Shown here: positions 17,106-27,834 of the stretch, piece by piece
How the letters are laid out: each line of letters starts with the position of its first letter
How positions within the stretch are numbered: the stretch's first letter is position 1
NCBI RefSeq assembly: GCF_014489515.1
Contig: NZ_CP060782.1
Coordinates: forward strand, 1,736,001 to 1,800,000
Direction of reading: 5' to 3'
Length of the DNA stretch: 64,000 nt
From: Sphingomonas sediminicola
GTDB taxonomy: Bacteria > Pseudomonadota > Alphaproteobacteria > Sphingomonadales > Sphingomonadaceae
Notes under the pieces: model-generated
The model's input: only the letters and a program-made list of their open reading frames with translations
Told to the model about the DNA's origin: nothing
The model's database searches: none
Translations under genes and position numbers: made by a program

Positions 17106-18215
17106 ATGTACAGCCAGAATGAGATCGACGACGCGATCGCCGCCGGTGCAATCAGCGCCGATGCCGCGAATGCGCTTCGTGCCCACGTTGAAAGCCAGCG
17201 TGCGCTGCCGACGCAGGACGAAGAGCAATTCCGCCTGATTACCGGATTCAACGACATTTTCGTATCGATTGCCGCCGCCATTCTTCTGTTCGCGGTCGGC
17301 TTCATCGGCCAGTGGGTCGGACAGCGGACTGGATCGGCCATCGAGGGCGACGGTCCCTCGTACCTCGGCCCGCTACTCGTCGCCGGCACGAGCTGGATGC
17401 TCGCGCTCTTCTTCACGGCGAAGCGCCGCATGGCCCTTCCATCGATCCTGCTGCTGCTGACGTTCGTGGGCGGAGTGTTCGCGACGGCCGCGTTCGCGCT
17501 CGTCGTCGGCGTCGGACCGGATGCCGTCGACAATAATCCGCAGCTGGCGGGCATCCTCGGTTCCGTGTCCGCGGCGATCGCGGCCGGCGCGGCATGGCTG
17601 CACTGGAAGAAGTTCCGTGTTCCGATCACCGTCGCGGCGGGAGCGGCAGCAGTTGCGGCCATCGTCGTCGGCCTGGTCGTTGCCGCGCTCGGCGAGGGCG
17701 TGGAGCAGGCGCGCAACCTGATCCTCGGCCTCATCCTCCTGCTTGGAGTCGGCACCTTCCTGTTCGCCATGTGGTGGGATAGCTCTGACCGTGCCCGCCT
17801 GACGCGTCGCGCGGACGTCGCCTTCTGGCTTCACCTGTTGGCGGCACCCATGATCGTGCACCCGGTGTTCACGCTGCTGGGTCTCAACGACGGCACGGCC
17901 ACCATCGGCGAAGGGCTGGTTGTCATACTGCTCTACGTGGTGATCGGCGTTACGGCGCTGGCCATCGACCGCCGGGCGCTGCTCGTCTCGGCGCTCGCCT
18001 ACGTGCTCTACGCGCTCAACCAGCTGTTCGAGCAGTTTGGAGCCGTCGAGCTCAACGTGGCGCTGACCGCGCTGATCATCGGCTCGGCTCTGCTGATGCT
18101 GTCGGCATTCTGGCACCAGGCCCGCGGAATGGTCGTCCGTCCGCTGCCGAGGGAGCTCCGCGATCGGCTACCTCTGGTGGATAGGGCTGCGCCTACTCCT
18201 CAACCAGCCGCATGA
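17106..18215 (+). CDS. Multi-pass membrane protein (DUF2157-like)
   Basis: This 369-residue protein has a soluble N-terminal helical region (1-48, starting MYSQNEIDDAIAAG) followed by about ten hydrophobic helices. The N-terminal segment plus polytopic body resembles DUF2157 proteins, but I cannot confirm the family. GGGAGG precedes the ATG, and a well-formed promoter with a possible operator lies 23-55 bases upstream. The end overlaps the convergent DUF2794 gene by 23 bases. Confidence 0.65.
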   Translation: MYSQNEIDDAIAAGAISADAANALRAHVESQRALPTQDEEQFRLITGFNDIFVSIAAAILLFAVGFIGQWVGQRTGSAIEGDGPSYLGPLLVAGTSWMLALFFTAKRRMALPSILLLLTFVGGVFATAAFALVVGVGPDAVDNNPQLAGILGSVSAAIAAGAAWLHWKKFRVPITVAAGAAAVAAIVVGLVVAALGEGVEQARNLILGLILLLGVGTFLFAMWWDSSDRARLTRRADVAFWLHLLAAPMIVHPVFTLLGLNDGTATIGEGLVVILLYVVIGVTALAIDRRALLVSALAYVLYALNQLFEQFGAVELNVALTALIIGSALLMLSAFWHQARGMVVRPLPRELRDRLPLVDRAAPTPQPAA

Positions 18216-18537
18216 GCCGACGCTCGATCGGGGCCAGGATGCCGTGAAGCTCCTGGCCTCGCTTGAGCACCAGCCCGTGCTCGCTGACGAGTGCGAACGC
18301 CCCTTGCTTCAGCCGGAGCGAGGGGCGTTTCTCTATCCGGATCTCCGGCCGCTCGGACGTGCGCCGGTATGCGGCGAAGATTGCCACGTCGACGCCCATG
18401 TGGATCGCGTAATCGCGCCAATACCCTGCTGCGACCATCCTGCCGTAAAGGTCGAGGATGCGCTTGATCTCGAAGCGGTCGAACGTGGCAATTGGGCGCC
18501 GGTCCCGAGGGTGCGGGAACGGCGCGATGACGCTCAA
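18193..18537 (-). CDS. DUF2794 family protein
   Basis: This 114-residue protein has the DUF2794 pattern: [20 protein letters not shown], then a WRDYAIHMG segment and an [15 protein letters not shown] segment. The family is widespread in Alphaproteobacteria and has no known function. Its ATG overlaps the end of cysE (ATGA), so it is the second gene of a cysE-DUF2794 unit. Confidence 0.85.
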   Translation of the reverse strand: MSVIAPFPHPRDRRPIATFDRFEIKRILDLYGRMVAAGYWRDYAIHMGVDVAIFAAYRRTSERPEIRIEKRPSLRLKQGAFALVSEHGLVLKRGQELHGILAPIERRLMRLVEE

Positions 18538-19241
18538 GCGCTTTTCACCTTGGGAGCGGGCTGCCTCGCAGCCTTGAGCGCGGCGACCTCCTTGCGGAGC
18601 TCCGCGATCTCTTCCTCGAGCTCGTTAAGACGCGCGCGGCCCGGATCGCAATCCTCGCCGCACGGCGTGCCGTAGGCCACGAAGCCCGGGCTGTAGTGAA
18701 CCGTGTCGACGGGCACCGGCCTGGCGGGAATTCCGACGACCGTCGCCCCGGCCGATACGTCCTTGGTGACCACGGAATTGGCACCGATTTTGGCGCCCGG
18801 TCCAACTTCGATGGGTCCAAGCACCTGCGCGCCCGATCCGATCACGACGCCGTCGCGGATCGTCGGATGGCGCTTGCCGCCCAGGCCCGTCGAAGGATTG
18901 GTCCCGCCAAGCGTCACGCTTTGATAGATCGTGACGTCGTCGCCGATCTCGGCAGTCTCTCCGATGACCGTGAAGCCGTGATCGATGAAGAAGTTGCGGC
19001 CGATTTTCGCGCCGGGGTGAATGTCGATCGCTGTCAGGAAGCGGGCGATGTGGTTCACGAGCCGCGCCGGAAAATAGAGTTGCCCCTCCCACAGCCAATG
19101 GCCGATCCGATGAAATCCGAGCGCGATGACGCCGGGATACAGCAGGACTTCCCATTTCGAACGCGCGGCGGGATCCCGCGCCTTCACCGATTCAAGGTAG
19201 GCCGTGAAGCCTGAACCCGATTGTTCCGTCTCTTCCACCAC
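18534..19241 (-). CDS. cysE: Serine O-acetyltransferase (EpsC type)
   Basis: This enzyme makes O-acetylserine from serine and acetyl-CoA, the first step of cysteine synthesis. The 235-residue protein shows the left-handed beta-helix of hexapeptide repeats from about residue 70, with [35 protein letters not shown] and GIPARPV. A C-terminal coiled segment ([16 protein letters not shown]) could mediate contacts, for example with cysteine synthase. A sulfite-exporter-like gene is divergent next to it, consistent with sulfur metabolism. Confidence 0.93.
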   Translation of the reverse strand: MVEETEQSGSGFTAYLESVKARDPAARSKWEVLLYPGVIALGFHRIGHWLWEGQLYFPARLVNHIARFLTAIDIHPGAKIGRNFFIDHGFTVIGETAEIGDDVTIYQSVTLGGTNPSTGLGGKRHPTIRDGVVIGSGAQVLGPIEVGPGAKIGANSVVTKDVSAGATVVGIPARPVPVDTVHYSPGFVAYGTPCGEDCDPGRARLNELEEEIAELRKEVAALKAARQPAPKVKSA

Positions 19242-19315
19242 GGCCCCAATTTAAGTGCGACGCGCTCCGAATAAAAGCCGGAACGAGTTGCTGTTCCGCC
19301 ACAGCAACTTGCGGC

Positions 19316-20152
19316 TTGGTCGGGTGTTGGGGCAAACGCCGGTTAAACTGCGCGGAGGCATCGATTCTCGAACAGATTCTTGCCGACCCGTCAGCGCTCC
19401 TTATCTTCGCACTGATCGGTTTCGCGGCACAGCTGATCGATGGTGCACTGGGAATGGCGTTCGGCCAGATCTCGAGCACCATCCTGATCAGCATCGGCGT
19501 GCCGCCGGCGGTCGCCTCCGCCGGCGTCCATACAGCCGAGACGTTCACCACTGCGGTCTCCGGCATCAGCCATGTCGCGCACAAGAACGTCGACTGGCGG
19601 CTGTTCTTCAGGGTCGTCATCCCAGGCGTGATCGGTGGGGTGCTGGGTGCCTATGTCCTGACGCAGATCAGTGCCGCAACGGCGAAACCGGTCGTTCTGA
19701 CCTACCTCACCGCGCTCGGCATCTACCTCTTCTATCGGGGAGTGATGCACCGCCACACAGAACGCCGGCCCAGGGTGGTCTCGCCTCTTGGTCTTGCCGG
19801 CGGCTTCCTCGATGCGGCCGGCGGCGGCGGCTGGGGAGCGATCGTGACCTCTCACCTGCTCGTGCAGGGCGGCAATCCCAGGAAGACCATCGGAACCGTG
19901 AACACGGCGGAGTTCTTCCTCACAGTCACAATCTCCGCGACCTTCCTCGCGACATTGACCCTGACTGGCTCTCAGGAAGAGCAGGAGCTGGTTCTGAGGG
20001 CGATGATCGGGCTGGTGCTCGGCGGCGTCCTAGCGGCGCCCTTTGGAGCGATGATCGCCAAGCGCGTGAACCCGGATCGCCTCCTTGCGATGGTCGGGGG
20101 CCTGCTGACCCTGACGAGCGGCTACGCGCTCTTCCGAGTCCTCACCATGTGA
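19316..20152 (+). CDS. TSUP family transporter (TauE/SafE-like sulfite exporter)
   Basis: This is about 278 residues with eight hydrophobic helices in two repeats. Family-type segments are GALGMAFGQISS near the N-terminus and the repeat signature GLAGGFLDAAGGGGWG. TSUP members move sulfite, sulfoacetate or related organosulfur anions. Its position beside cysE supports a sulfur substrate, which is inference. The start is uncertain: TTG 19316 opens the frame and there is no good ATG, so a missing base upstream is possible. Confidence 0.8.
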   Translation: MVGCWGKRRLNCAEASILEQILADPSALLIFALIGFAAQLIDGALGMAFGQISSTILISIGVPPAVASAGVHTAETFTTAVSGISHVAHKNVDWRLFFRVVIPGVIGGVLGAYVLTQISAATAKPVVLTYLTALGIYLFYRGVMHRHTERRPRVVSPLGLAGGFLDAAGGGGWGAIVTSHLLVQGGNPRKTIGTVNTAEFFLTVTISATFLATLTLTGSQEEQELVLRAMIGLVLGGVLAAPFGAMIAKRVNPDRLLAMVGGLLTLTSGYALFRVLTM

Positions 20153-20158
20153 CCGCGA

Positions 20159-20398
20159 TCACCGGAGGATTTCGACCGCATCCTCGAATTTGAGCGAGCA
20201 AACCAACCTGTCTGCTTGATCGAAGACGTCGATCCTCTGGGCGAGATTGATCGCGCCCTGAATCGCTTCGTGGCTGATGATATCCCTCGCCTGGAGAAGG
20301 GCGGAAGTCCGCGCCGCCTCGACATCGTCAAGTTCAACGCCTTCAGCGTCAATCAACGTGTCTACTCCGTCCTTCAGGTGGAAATAATACAAAGGCAT
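20159..20398 (-). CDS. DUF6894 family small protein
   Basis: This is about 79 residues from ATG 20398. It starts MPLYYFHLKDG and has DAEGVELDDVEAA, a central helix, RIDVFDQ and a final LKFEDAVEI strand. This is the DUF6894 pattern of small alphaproteobacterial proteins, function unknown. An upstream Met at 20449 would add 17 poorly conserved residues and is not preferred. It converges with the TSUP gene, with 6 bases between stops. Confidence 0.75.
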   Translation of the reverse strand: MPLYYFHLKDGVDTLIDAEGVELDDVEAARTSALLQARDIISHEAIQGAINLAQRIDVFDQADRLVCSLKFEDAVEILR

Positions 20399-20459
20399 CC
20401 TGTTGCCTCGCTGGCTACGCCACAGGCGCGCTAGGGCCGAAAAGTTCACAACATAAGTT

Positions 20460-20478
20460 GGTTATGACATGCATAACC
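20460..20478. promoter_or_regulatory. Candidate operator (7-bp inverted repeat)
   Basis: GGTTATG-N5-CATAACC is a perfect inverted repeat in the 163-base gap between the divergent DUF6894 and Crp/Fnr genes. It is AT-rich compared with its surroundings. The spacing suits a dimeric regulator such as the adjacent Crp/Fnr protein (autoregulation), but this is inferred from position only. Confidence 0.45.
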
Positions 20479-20561
20479 TTGTATGCATCGAAGGTGTCGT
20501 TCCGTGATAAAGAGACGTCAAGTTTCCATTCGCAGGGATCTGTCGCTCCAGACTGACATTG

Positions 20562-21287
20562 ATGCCTCAAAACGGAATCTCACGCTTTATCGGGAGGCTG
20601 CAGCTCCACGGCAGGCTCAGCCCCCAAAGCATCGAAGCCATTCGTGCGCTTCCCTGGCGGCTGATTAAACGCACCAAGCTGTCCTATGTTCTCCGCGAAG
20701 GGGACATACCCCAGGAAGTCTCGATACTCGTCGCCGGCTTCGCCCAACGGCAAAAGCACACGAGCGATGGAACGCGGCAGATCGTGTCATTCAGTTTTCC
20801 CGGCGATCCGCTCGATTTCGACTGCCTGTTTCTAAACGAGGCCGACTTCAGCGTTCAAATGTCGACGAACGGAACCATCGCCTGCGTTCGTACGGAGGCC
20901 GTCAACGCCTTGCTGGACAAGCAGCCGGAGGTGGGCCGGGTCATCACCACGGCACTGCTGGCTGATGCGGCAGTATCTCGCGAGTGGGTGGTCAATACGG
21001 GACGCCGGGATGCCCGCCAGAGGTTGGCCCATCTACTGTGCGAGGTTCTCGTTCGAGCAAAGGCTCAGCAGATCGAGACAGATGTCTTCGAGCTCCCATT
21101 CACGCAGGAGCAGTTGGCGGACGCAACCGGCCTGACCCCGGTGCACGTCAATCGCGTGCTGCGACAATTGACTGGCGAAGGGGCCATCAGCCGCAATGGC
21201 CGATTCATCACCGTCCCCAGTTGGGATGTGCTCGAGGAAATTGCCGGTTTCGACGATCGGTTCTTGCACCTGCATGACGCCCGGTGA
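20562..21287 (+). CDS. Crp/Fnr family transcriptional regulator
   Basis: This is about 241 residues. The N-terminal cyclic-nucleotide-type beta-barrel is visible from YVLREGDIP through RQIVSFSFPGDPLDF. A C-terminal winged helix has the recognition region FTQEQLADATGLTPVHVNRVLRQL. There is no Fnr-type cysteine cluster, so direct oxygen sensing through Fe-S is unlikely. The ligand is unknown. A 7-bp inverted repeat lies about 85 bases upstream of the start. Confidence 0.88.
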   Translation: MPQNGISRFIGRLQLHGRLSPQSIEAIRALPWRLIKRTKLSYVLREGDIPQEVSILVAGFAQRQKHTSDGTRQIVSFSFPGDPLDFDCLFLNEADFSVQMSTNGTIACVRTEAVNALLDKQPEVGRVITTALLADAAVSREWVVNTGRRDARQRLAHLLCEVLVRAKAQQIETDVFELPFTQEQLADATGLTPVHVNRVLRQLTGEGAISRNGRFITVPSWDVLEEIAGFDDRFLHLHDAR

Positions 21288-21302
21288 GACCGACAGCCTA
21301 GT

Positions 21303-21821
21303 CTAAAGCGTCGCGTGGACCGTCGCGATCGCCTTCAACACCGCACCGATGCGGACCGCCGACTGAATCGTCTCGGGTTTCACTCCGTGCTGGAGAAGCA
21401 CCCGTTCGTGGCTTTCCATGCACATGCCGCAACCGTTCATCGCCGACACCGCAATGCTGAACAGCTCGAAGTCTTCCTTCGCGATCCCGTGCGACCCGAT
21501 CAGGTTCATCCGGAGCTTGGCCGGCATCGTCCCATATTCCGGGTTCGCGACCAGGTGGACGAACCGGTAGTAGACGTTGTTCATCGCCATCAGCGCTGCG
21601 GCTCCCCGCGCAGCATTGGCGATCTGTTCCGACAGCTTCCCATCGGCCTCGGCCTCGGCGGCGTCGACCAGCGGCTTGTAGCCCGACCCATGGGCGCAGG
21701 TGAGCAACAGGCCCAGCTTGCGCTCCTCGCCGAGCAGTTGGTCGTTGAGGATCGACGACAGGTTCAGCCGAAGGTCCTTCGCGTAATCCGGGAGGGCGTC
21801 GGCGAAAGTCTTGAGAGGCAT
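21303..21821 (-). CDS. ahpD: Alkyl hydroperoxide reductase AhpD
   Basis: This 172-residue protein of the carboxymuconolactone-decarboxylase fold has the redox motif C-G-M-C followed by MESH, as in AhpD. AhpD reduces AhpC using lipoamide-linked electrons. ATG 21821 follows a clear gene gap. It lies downstream of ahpC on the same strand, separated by a strong hairpin, so expression may be lower than that of ahpC. The divergent oxyR beyond ahpC is the likely regulator. Confidence 0.92.
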   Translation of the reverse strand: MPLKTFADALPDYAKDLRLNLSSILNDQLLGEERKLGLLLTCAHGSGYKPLVDAAEAEADGKLSEQIANAARGAAALMAMNNVYYRFVHLVANPEYGTMPAKLRMNLIGSHGIAKEDFELFSIAVSAMNGCGMCMESHERVLLQHGVKPETIQSAVRIGAVLKAIATVHATL

Positions 21822-21847
21822 GAATTGAGCTCCTGAGGGTGCAGAAA

Positions 21848-21878
21848 GGGGCGCGGAAACGGCGAGTCCCCGCGCCCC
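21848..21878 (-). terminator. Hairpin between ahpC and ahpD
   Basis: GGGGCGCGG pairs perfectly with CCGCGCCCC around a 13-base loop in the 86-base ahpC-ahpD gap. There is no U-tract after it in the minus direction. It could act as a partial terminator or as an RNA-stability element that keeps ahpC mRNA in excess over ahpD. Confidence 0.55.
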
Positions 21879-21907
21879 GAGAGGTGTCACGTGCCGCGGT
21901 AAGGGGC

Positions 21908-22450
21908 TTAAGCCGCCGGGCGCAGCACCTCTTCACCCTGCGTCCAGTTGCACGGGCAGAGCTCATCCGTCTGGAGCGCGTCGAGGATTCGAAGCGTCTC
22001 CTGCGGGTTGCGGCCGACGTTCAGGCCGTTGACCGTCACGTGCTGGATGATGTTGTCGGGATCAACGATGAAGGTCGCGCGGAAAGCGACGCCTTCGTCC
22101 TTGGCGATGATGCCCAGCGCCTCGGCCAGTTCCTTCTTGTTGTCGGCGATCCACGGGAAGTCAGCCTTCTCCAAACGCTCGTCCGACTTGCGCCACGCGA
22201 AGTGGACGAAGTCGGTGTCGGTCGACGCGCCGATCAGGTCGGCATCGCGGTCGGCGAAGTCGCCCTTCAGCTGCGCATAACCCTCGATCTCGGTCGGACA
22301 GACGAAGGTGAAGTCCTTCGGCCAATAGAAGATGATCTTCCAGCGGCCATTGGTCTGGCCGAGGTCGAGCGTCTCGCCGGCAGGTAGCGCCGCGGTGCCC
22401 TGCTGGACGGGAACCTTGAGGGCGGGAAGCTTGTCACCAACGGTCAGCAT
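21908..22450 (-). CDS. ahpC: Peroxiredoxin (alkyl hydroperoxide reductase C)
   Basis: This 180-residue 2-Cys peroxiredoxin has its peroxidatic Cys in DFTFVCPTE (C51) and a resolving-cysteine region DELCPCNW near the C-terminus (C165/C167). This CxC-type tail is typical of the AhpC that pairs with AhpD instead of AhpF, which agrees with the neighbour. It is divergent from oxyR across 115 bases. Confidence 0.93.
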   Translation of the reverse strand: MLTVGDKLPALKVPVQQGTAALPAGETLDLGQTNGRWKIIFYWPKDFTFVCPTEIEGYAQLKGDFADRDADLIGASTDTDFVHFAWRKSDERLEKADFPWIADNKKELAEALGIIAKDEGVAFRATFIVDPDNIIQHVTVNGLNVGRNPQETLRILDALQTDELCPCNWTQGEEVLRPAA

Positions 22451-22565
22451 TCAAATCTCCTCGTTTCGCTGCATTGCAGCCAGTCTTATGTTGCAACGCA
22501 GCATCTAGGGCGCTGGTTTCAATCGTTCAAGTCGATTATATCGATGGAACTGATTGGAATTATCG
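22451..22565. promoter_or_regulatory. ahpC-oxyR divergent control region
   Basis: This intergenic stretch separates ahpC from oxyR. It holds AT-rich sequence not seen in the flanking genes, including ATCGAT at 22540-22545 and again overlapping the oxyR start (22562-22567). LysR-type regulators usually bind such divergent regions. I cannot point to a clear OxyR tetranucleotide pattern by eye. Confidence 0.4.
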
Positions 22566-23537
22566 ATGATTGTCCATCTGCCCACGATCAAACAGCTCCA
22601 ATACCTTGTGGCGCTTCGCCAGCATGGTCACTTCGGCAAGGCGGCCGAGGCCTGCTTCGTCACCCAGTCGACCCTGTCGGCCGGCCTCCGCGAGCTTGAG
22701 AATTTGCTCGGCGTAGTCCTCGTCGAGCGCACCCGCCGCGTCGTTCGCTTCACGCCGCTCGGCCTGAAGATTGCCGAGAAAGCGCTCCGCGTTCTGCGCG
22801 AGAGCGAAGAGCTGACGGACATGGCGCGCGCAGAAGGCAAGCCGCTCCACGGCGAACTCCGCATGGGTGTCATCCCCACCATCGCGCCCTTCCTGCTTCC
22901 TGCGATGCTTCCCCGCCTGCGCGAGCAATGGCCGAACCTGAAGCTCTTCCTTCGCGAAGAGACGAGCCAGGCGGCATGCGACGCCCTCAATCGCGGGCAA
23001 CTCGACTGCGTACTTCTCGCGATGCCCTACAGCTGCGGCGATGTCGAAAAGGCCGCCTTGTTCGACGACCGCCTGTTCGTCGCCTACCCGCGAGGGGAAG
23101 CGCCAGCGGATTCGATCATCGAGCCCGGAGCGATCGACGAGAACCGCCTGCTCATGCTGGAGGACGGCCATTGCCTGAAGGACCACGCCCTCGCCGCCTG
23201 CAACCGGCCGGAGATGCGGGCCGAAGCGACGATGATGGGAACTTCGCTGCACACGCTCGTTCAGATGGTCGATAACGGGCTTGGCGTGACCTTCGTGCCG
23301 GGAATGGCGATCGAAGCCGGCATTCTAGAAGGCACTCGCGTCGACGCCCGGCCGCTAAAATCCGACCATGGCTTCCGCAGCATCGCCCTCGTCTGGCGCC
23401 GATCAAGCCCGCGCGAGGAAGAGTTTCAACTGCTGGCGGAGACTCTGCGCCAGATCACCCGGGACATCATTCCAGGCCTAGCAGCCAACGATCGAGCGCG
23501 ACCGCGCGTACCCGAGCCTGCGGAAGCGTCCGGTTGA
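22566..23537 (+). CDS. oxyR: Hydrogen-peroxide-sensing LysR regulator OxyR
   Basis: This is about 323 residues. The N-terminal helix-turn-helix (QLQYLVALRQHGHFGKAAE, then QSTLSAGLRELE) is LysR-type. The redox pair C203 and C212 lies in GHCLKDHALAAC, with eight residues between, matching the OxyR disulfide switch. Divergent ahpC-ahpD and the nearby katG are the expected targets. A TTG at 22554 could add four residues. The C-terminal tail after about LAETLRQITRD is long and overlaps the convergent small gene at 23467. Confidence 0.93.
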   Translation: MIVHLPTIKQLQYLVALRQHGHFGKAAEACFVTQSTLSAGLRELENLLGVVLVERTRRVVRFTPLGLKIAEKALRVLRESEELTDMARAEGKPLHGELRMGVIPTIAPFLLPAMLPRLREQWPNLKLFLREETSQAACDALNRGQLDCVLLAMPYSCGDVEKAALFDDRLFVAYPRGEAPADSIIEPGAIDENRLLMLEDGHCLKDHALAACNRPEMRAEATMMGTSLHTLVQMVDNGLGVTFVPGMAIEAGILEGTRVDARPLKSDHGFRSIALVWRRSSPREEEFQLLAETLRQITRDIIPGLAANDRARPRVPEPAEASG

Positions 23538-23754
23538 GATAGGCGCGGTTCTTCATGATCCAGCGCAGGCATTCCAGCTGGCTGTCGAACGCCGGGAACT
23601 GGTCGCGATTTGCCTTGAAGGTCTGACGGTCGACGAGATAGCGAGCGCCGGTCCGGCAGCCCGGAGCTCCAGCCCAATCGCGATGCGGAGCGACGACTGC
23701 TGGCACCCAATATTCGCGGCCCGGGTCAAGCCGATGGATCTCCGAACGGTGCAT
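23467..23754 (-). CDS. Small hypothetical protein
   Basis: This 95-residue frame has a plausible globular composition, with several Trp and aromatic residues and the segments LVDRQTFKANRDQFPAFDS and LRWIMKNRAYLNR. It overlaps the last 71 bases of oxyR on the opposite strand. The region beyond 23537 is otherwise empty, which favours the gene. No family recognised; moderate doubt. Confidence 0.45.
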   Translation of the reverse strand: MHRSEIHRLDPGREYWVPAVVAPHRDWAGAPGCRTGARYLVDRQTFKANRDQFPAFDSQLECLRWIMKNRAYLNRTLPQARVRAVALDRWLLGLE

Positions 23755-23789
23755 TGGGCTCTCCCTCCCAACAACGCCGATGATGGACT

Positions 23790-23816
23790 GCGGCGGGCCC
23801 GCTGTGAACCCGCCGC
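23790..23816 (-). terminator. Hairpin terminator after katG
   Basis: GCGGCGGG pairs perfectly with CCCGCCGC around an 11-base loop. It lies 10 bases beyond the katG stop in the direction of katG transcription. Confidence 0.6.
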
Positions 23817-23825
23817 ATGTCCCGC

Positions 23826-26069
<2,244 letters not shown>

Positions 26070-26183
26070 GATTCTTGCCTCTCTCCCTGGCGGAAAACGG
26101 GAGCACGCTAGGCTTCGGCGCTTAGCGACGGAAACGATGAATCTTTGTCAGTAAGTACGGGAAAATCGATTAGTCGGCGAAGC

Positions 26184-26750
26184 TCAGTCCATGTGCTTCA
26201 GGCCGACCCGCAGATAATCCCAGCCGGTGATCAGGGTCAGTGCGGCCGCTGCCCACAGGCTGATGATCCCCGTCGTATGCACCCAGACCTGCGCCGGCAA
26301 CGCCCCGCCCAGTATCAATGCGCCGAGAGCCACGAGTTGAAACGTCGTCTTCCACTTCGCCAGCCGGCTGACCTTCAGCTCGACCTTAAGTTCGGCCAGG
26401 AACTCGCGCAGGCCTGACACGATGATCTCACGCAGGAGGATGATCAGCGCGGCGATGATGTGCAGCCCCGCGATTTCCGGGATCGGGTTCGCCTTGCGGC
26501 TGGAAATCAGCATGATCAGCACCGCGCCGACCATGATCTTGTCCGCGATCGGATCGAGGAACTGGCCCAGTTTCGAGATCCGCCCCTGAGCCCGCGCAAC
26601 ATAGCCGTCGAAATAATCGGTGATCCCGACAAGGCAGTAAAGAACGAAGGTAATTGCGTAATCGACCGGCGTGGGCTGCCAAAGCAAGAATACCAGGATC
26701 GGAACCGCCAGGATTCGCGAGAGCGTCAGGAGGTTCGGAATACTCAGCAT
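26184..26750 (-). CDS. pgsA: CDP-diacylglycerol--glycerol-3-phosphate 3-phosphatidyltransferase
   Basis: This membrane enzyme makes phosphatidylglycerol phosphate, the first committed step to phosphatidylglycerol and cardiolipin. The 188-residue protein has the CDP-alcohol phosphotransferase signature DGYVARAQGR...G...D...D (the last part FLDPIADK) and several membrane helices. The start MLSIPNLLTLSRI is typical. The frame is intact. Confidence 0.95.
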   Translation of the reverse strand: MLSIPNLLTLSRILAVPILVFLLWQPTPVDYAITFVLYCLVGITDYFDGYVARAQGRISKLGQFLDPIADKIMVGAVLIMLISSRKANPIPEIAGLHIIAALIILLREIIVSGLREFLAELKVELKVSRLAKWKTTFQLVALGALILGGALPAQVWVHTTGIISLWAAAALTLITGWDYLRVGLKHMD

Positions 26751-26805
26751 GCGCCAACCGCTCTACGCAAACCGCCGCGGAAGCAAAAGATGGAAGCGTG
26801 CGGTC

Positions 26806-26840
26806 GAGCCTGCCCGTCCGGAGGTGTGACGGACAGGCTC
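26806..26840 (-). terminator. Hairpin terminator after the F420-reductase-like gene
   Basis: GAGCCTG-C-CCGTC pairs with GACGG-A-CAGGCTC (12 pairs, one internal mismatch) around a 9-base loop. It lies 28 bases beyond the stop at 26869 in the minus direction, and T-rich sequence (CATCTTTTGC) follows further on. Confidence 0.6.
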
Positions 26841-26868
26841 TTGCCGCAGCAACTCGCGGCGTTCGAAG

Positions 26869-27606
26869 TCAGTCCTGCGGAACCATCAAAGCGGCATCGT
26901 TGGCGGCGCGAGCCGGCGGAGCGTCCCAGCGCTGGATGATGTCGCCGTAGGCGTCATTCACTCCGGCTTCCCAGGGCTCCCCGAGGAGCCGCCAGCCTAC
27001 GCGCGGAAGATAACCGTACTTCGCCGCGAGCTGGCCGGCGAACAAAGTCATGCGCTCGGTGAAACGAGCCTGCGCCAATCCGCCGCCGTCGAGGAAGCGC
27101 CAGGGGCTCGCGCGGAACAGGTCGAGCACGACCGCCTTTGCCTCGTCGTCGTCGCCGGTCATCACGATGTCCATCGGCCCGCCGTCGAAATCGGGATTCT
27201 CGAAGGCTTCCCAGAACGGCCATTTGAAGGTGCTGACGATCCGGGCGCCGGGCCAAAGTTTCTGCAACTCTTCGGCGGCACTAGTGTCCCACGGAAGCAG
27301 GAAATCGTCGTAGTGGTCGTTATACGGATTGAGGATGTCGACGACGATCTTGCCGTCCACCGCGTCAGCAAAGGGCTTGAGGTCGTCGAATGCTCCGTCG
27401 CGGATGAAGATCGACGGCAGCACGATGTCCTGCCCGGCAGCATCTTCGTAGCTTCCGCCCGTCACGTTGGATCCGAGGCGGGCTGCGATGGCTTTTGCGC
27501 GCCCGACGTCCCGCGAGCCGAAGACGACGCTGTGGCCGCCCTTCTGCGCTAGGTGGGCCAGCCGAACGGCCATCCTGCCCGTGCCGATGATACCCAAGCG
27601 AAGCAT
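26869..27606 (-). CDS. NADPH-dependent F420-reductase-like oxidoreductase
   Basis: This 245-residue protein has an N-terminal Rossmann motif G-x-G-x-M (IIGTGRMAVRLA) with VVFGSRD, which favours NADP. The middle part VVDILNPY and the STFKWPFWEAF region fit the F420-dependent NADP reductase/6PGDH-like group seen in many Proteobacteria that lack F420. The true electron partner is therefore unknown. Its upstream region holds a TTTAGCTAAA palindrome, and a LysR gene lies beyond the neighbouring RidA gene. Confidence 0.75.
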   Translation of the reverse strand: MLRLGIIGTGRMAVRLAHLAQKGGHSVVFGSRDVGRAKAIAARLGSNVTGGSYEDAAGQDIVLPSIFIRDGAFDDLKPFADAVDGKIVVDILNPYNDHYDDFLLPWDTSAAEELQKLWPGARIVSTFKWPFWEAFENPDFDGGPMDIVMTGDDDEAKAVVLDLFRASPWRFLDGGGLAQARFTERMTLFAGQLAAKYGYLPRVGWRLLGEPWEAGVNDAYGDIIQRWDAPPARAANDAALMVPQD

Positions 27607-27703
27607 GCGAAGTTCCTTTCAATGTGGAGCGCGACACGCGCTGCCGTCATTCAAAGGTGGCCCAGTCGCGGTTCGGCGACAAACGATCATCCCTGCGGCA
27701 GAG

Positions 27704-27755
27704 TTTAGTTTAGCTAAAGATATGCGTAGGCCCTTGTCTCGTTAGAGAAACTAAA
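27704..27755. promoter_or_regulatory. Candidate LysR-type operator region
   Basis: This AT-rich patch in a GC-rich surrounding has TTTAGTTT at 27704-27711 and its inverted copy AAACTAAA at 27748-27755. A palindrome TTTAGCTAAA lies at 27709-27718 between them. It sits between the divergent F420-reductase-like gene and the RidA gene. The GcvA-like LysR protein encoded at 28295 is the obvious candidate to bind it, by inference. Confidence 0.5.
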
Positions 27756-27834
27756 TTGTCGCAGGACAAATCTGGTTGGTCGCCTCCTCCCGCAGCGTCT
27801 AGGCGTGAGCCGCTCGATCAGTGGAGACTTCGCG

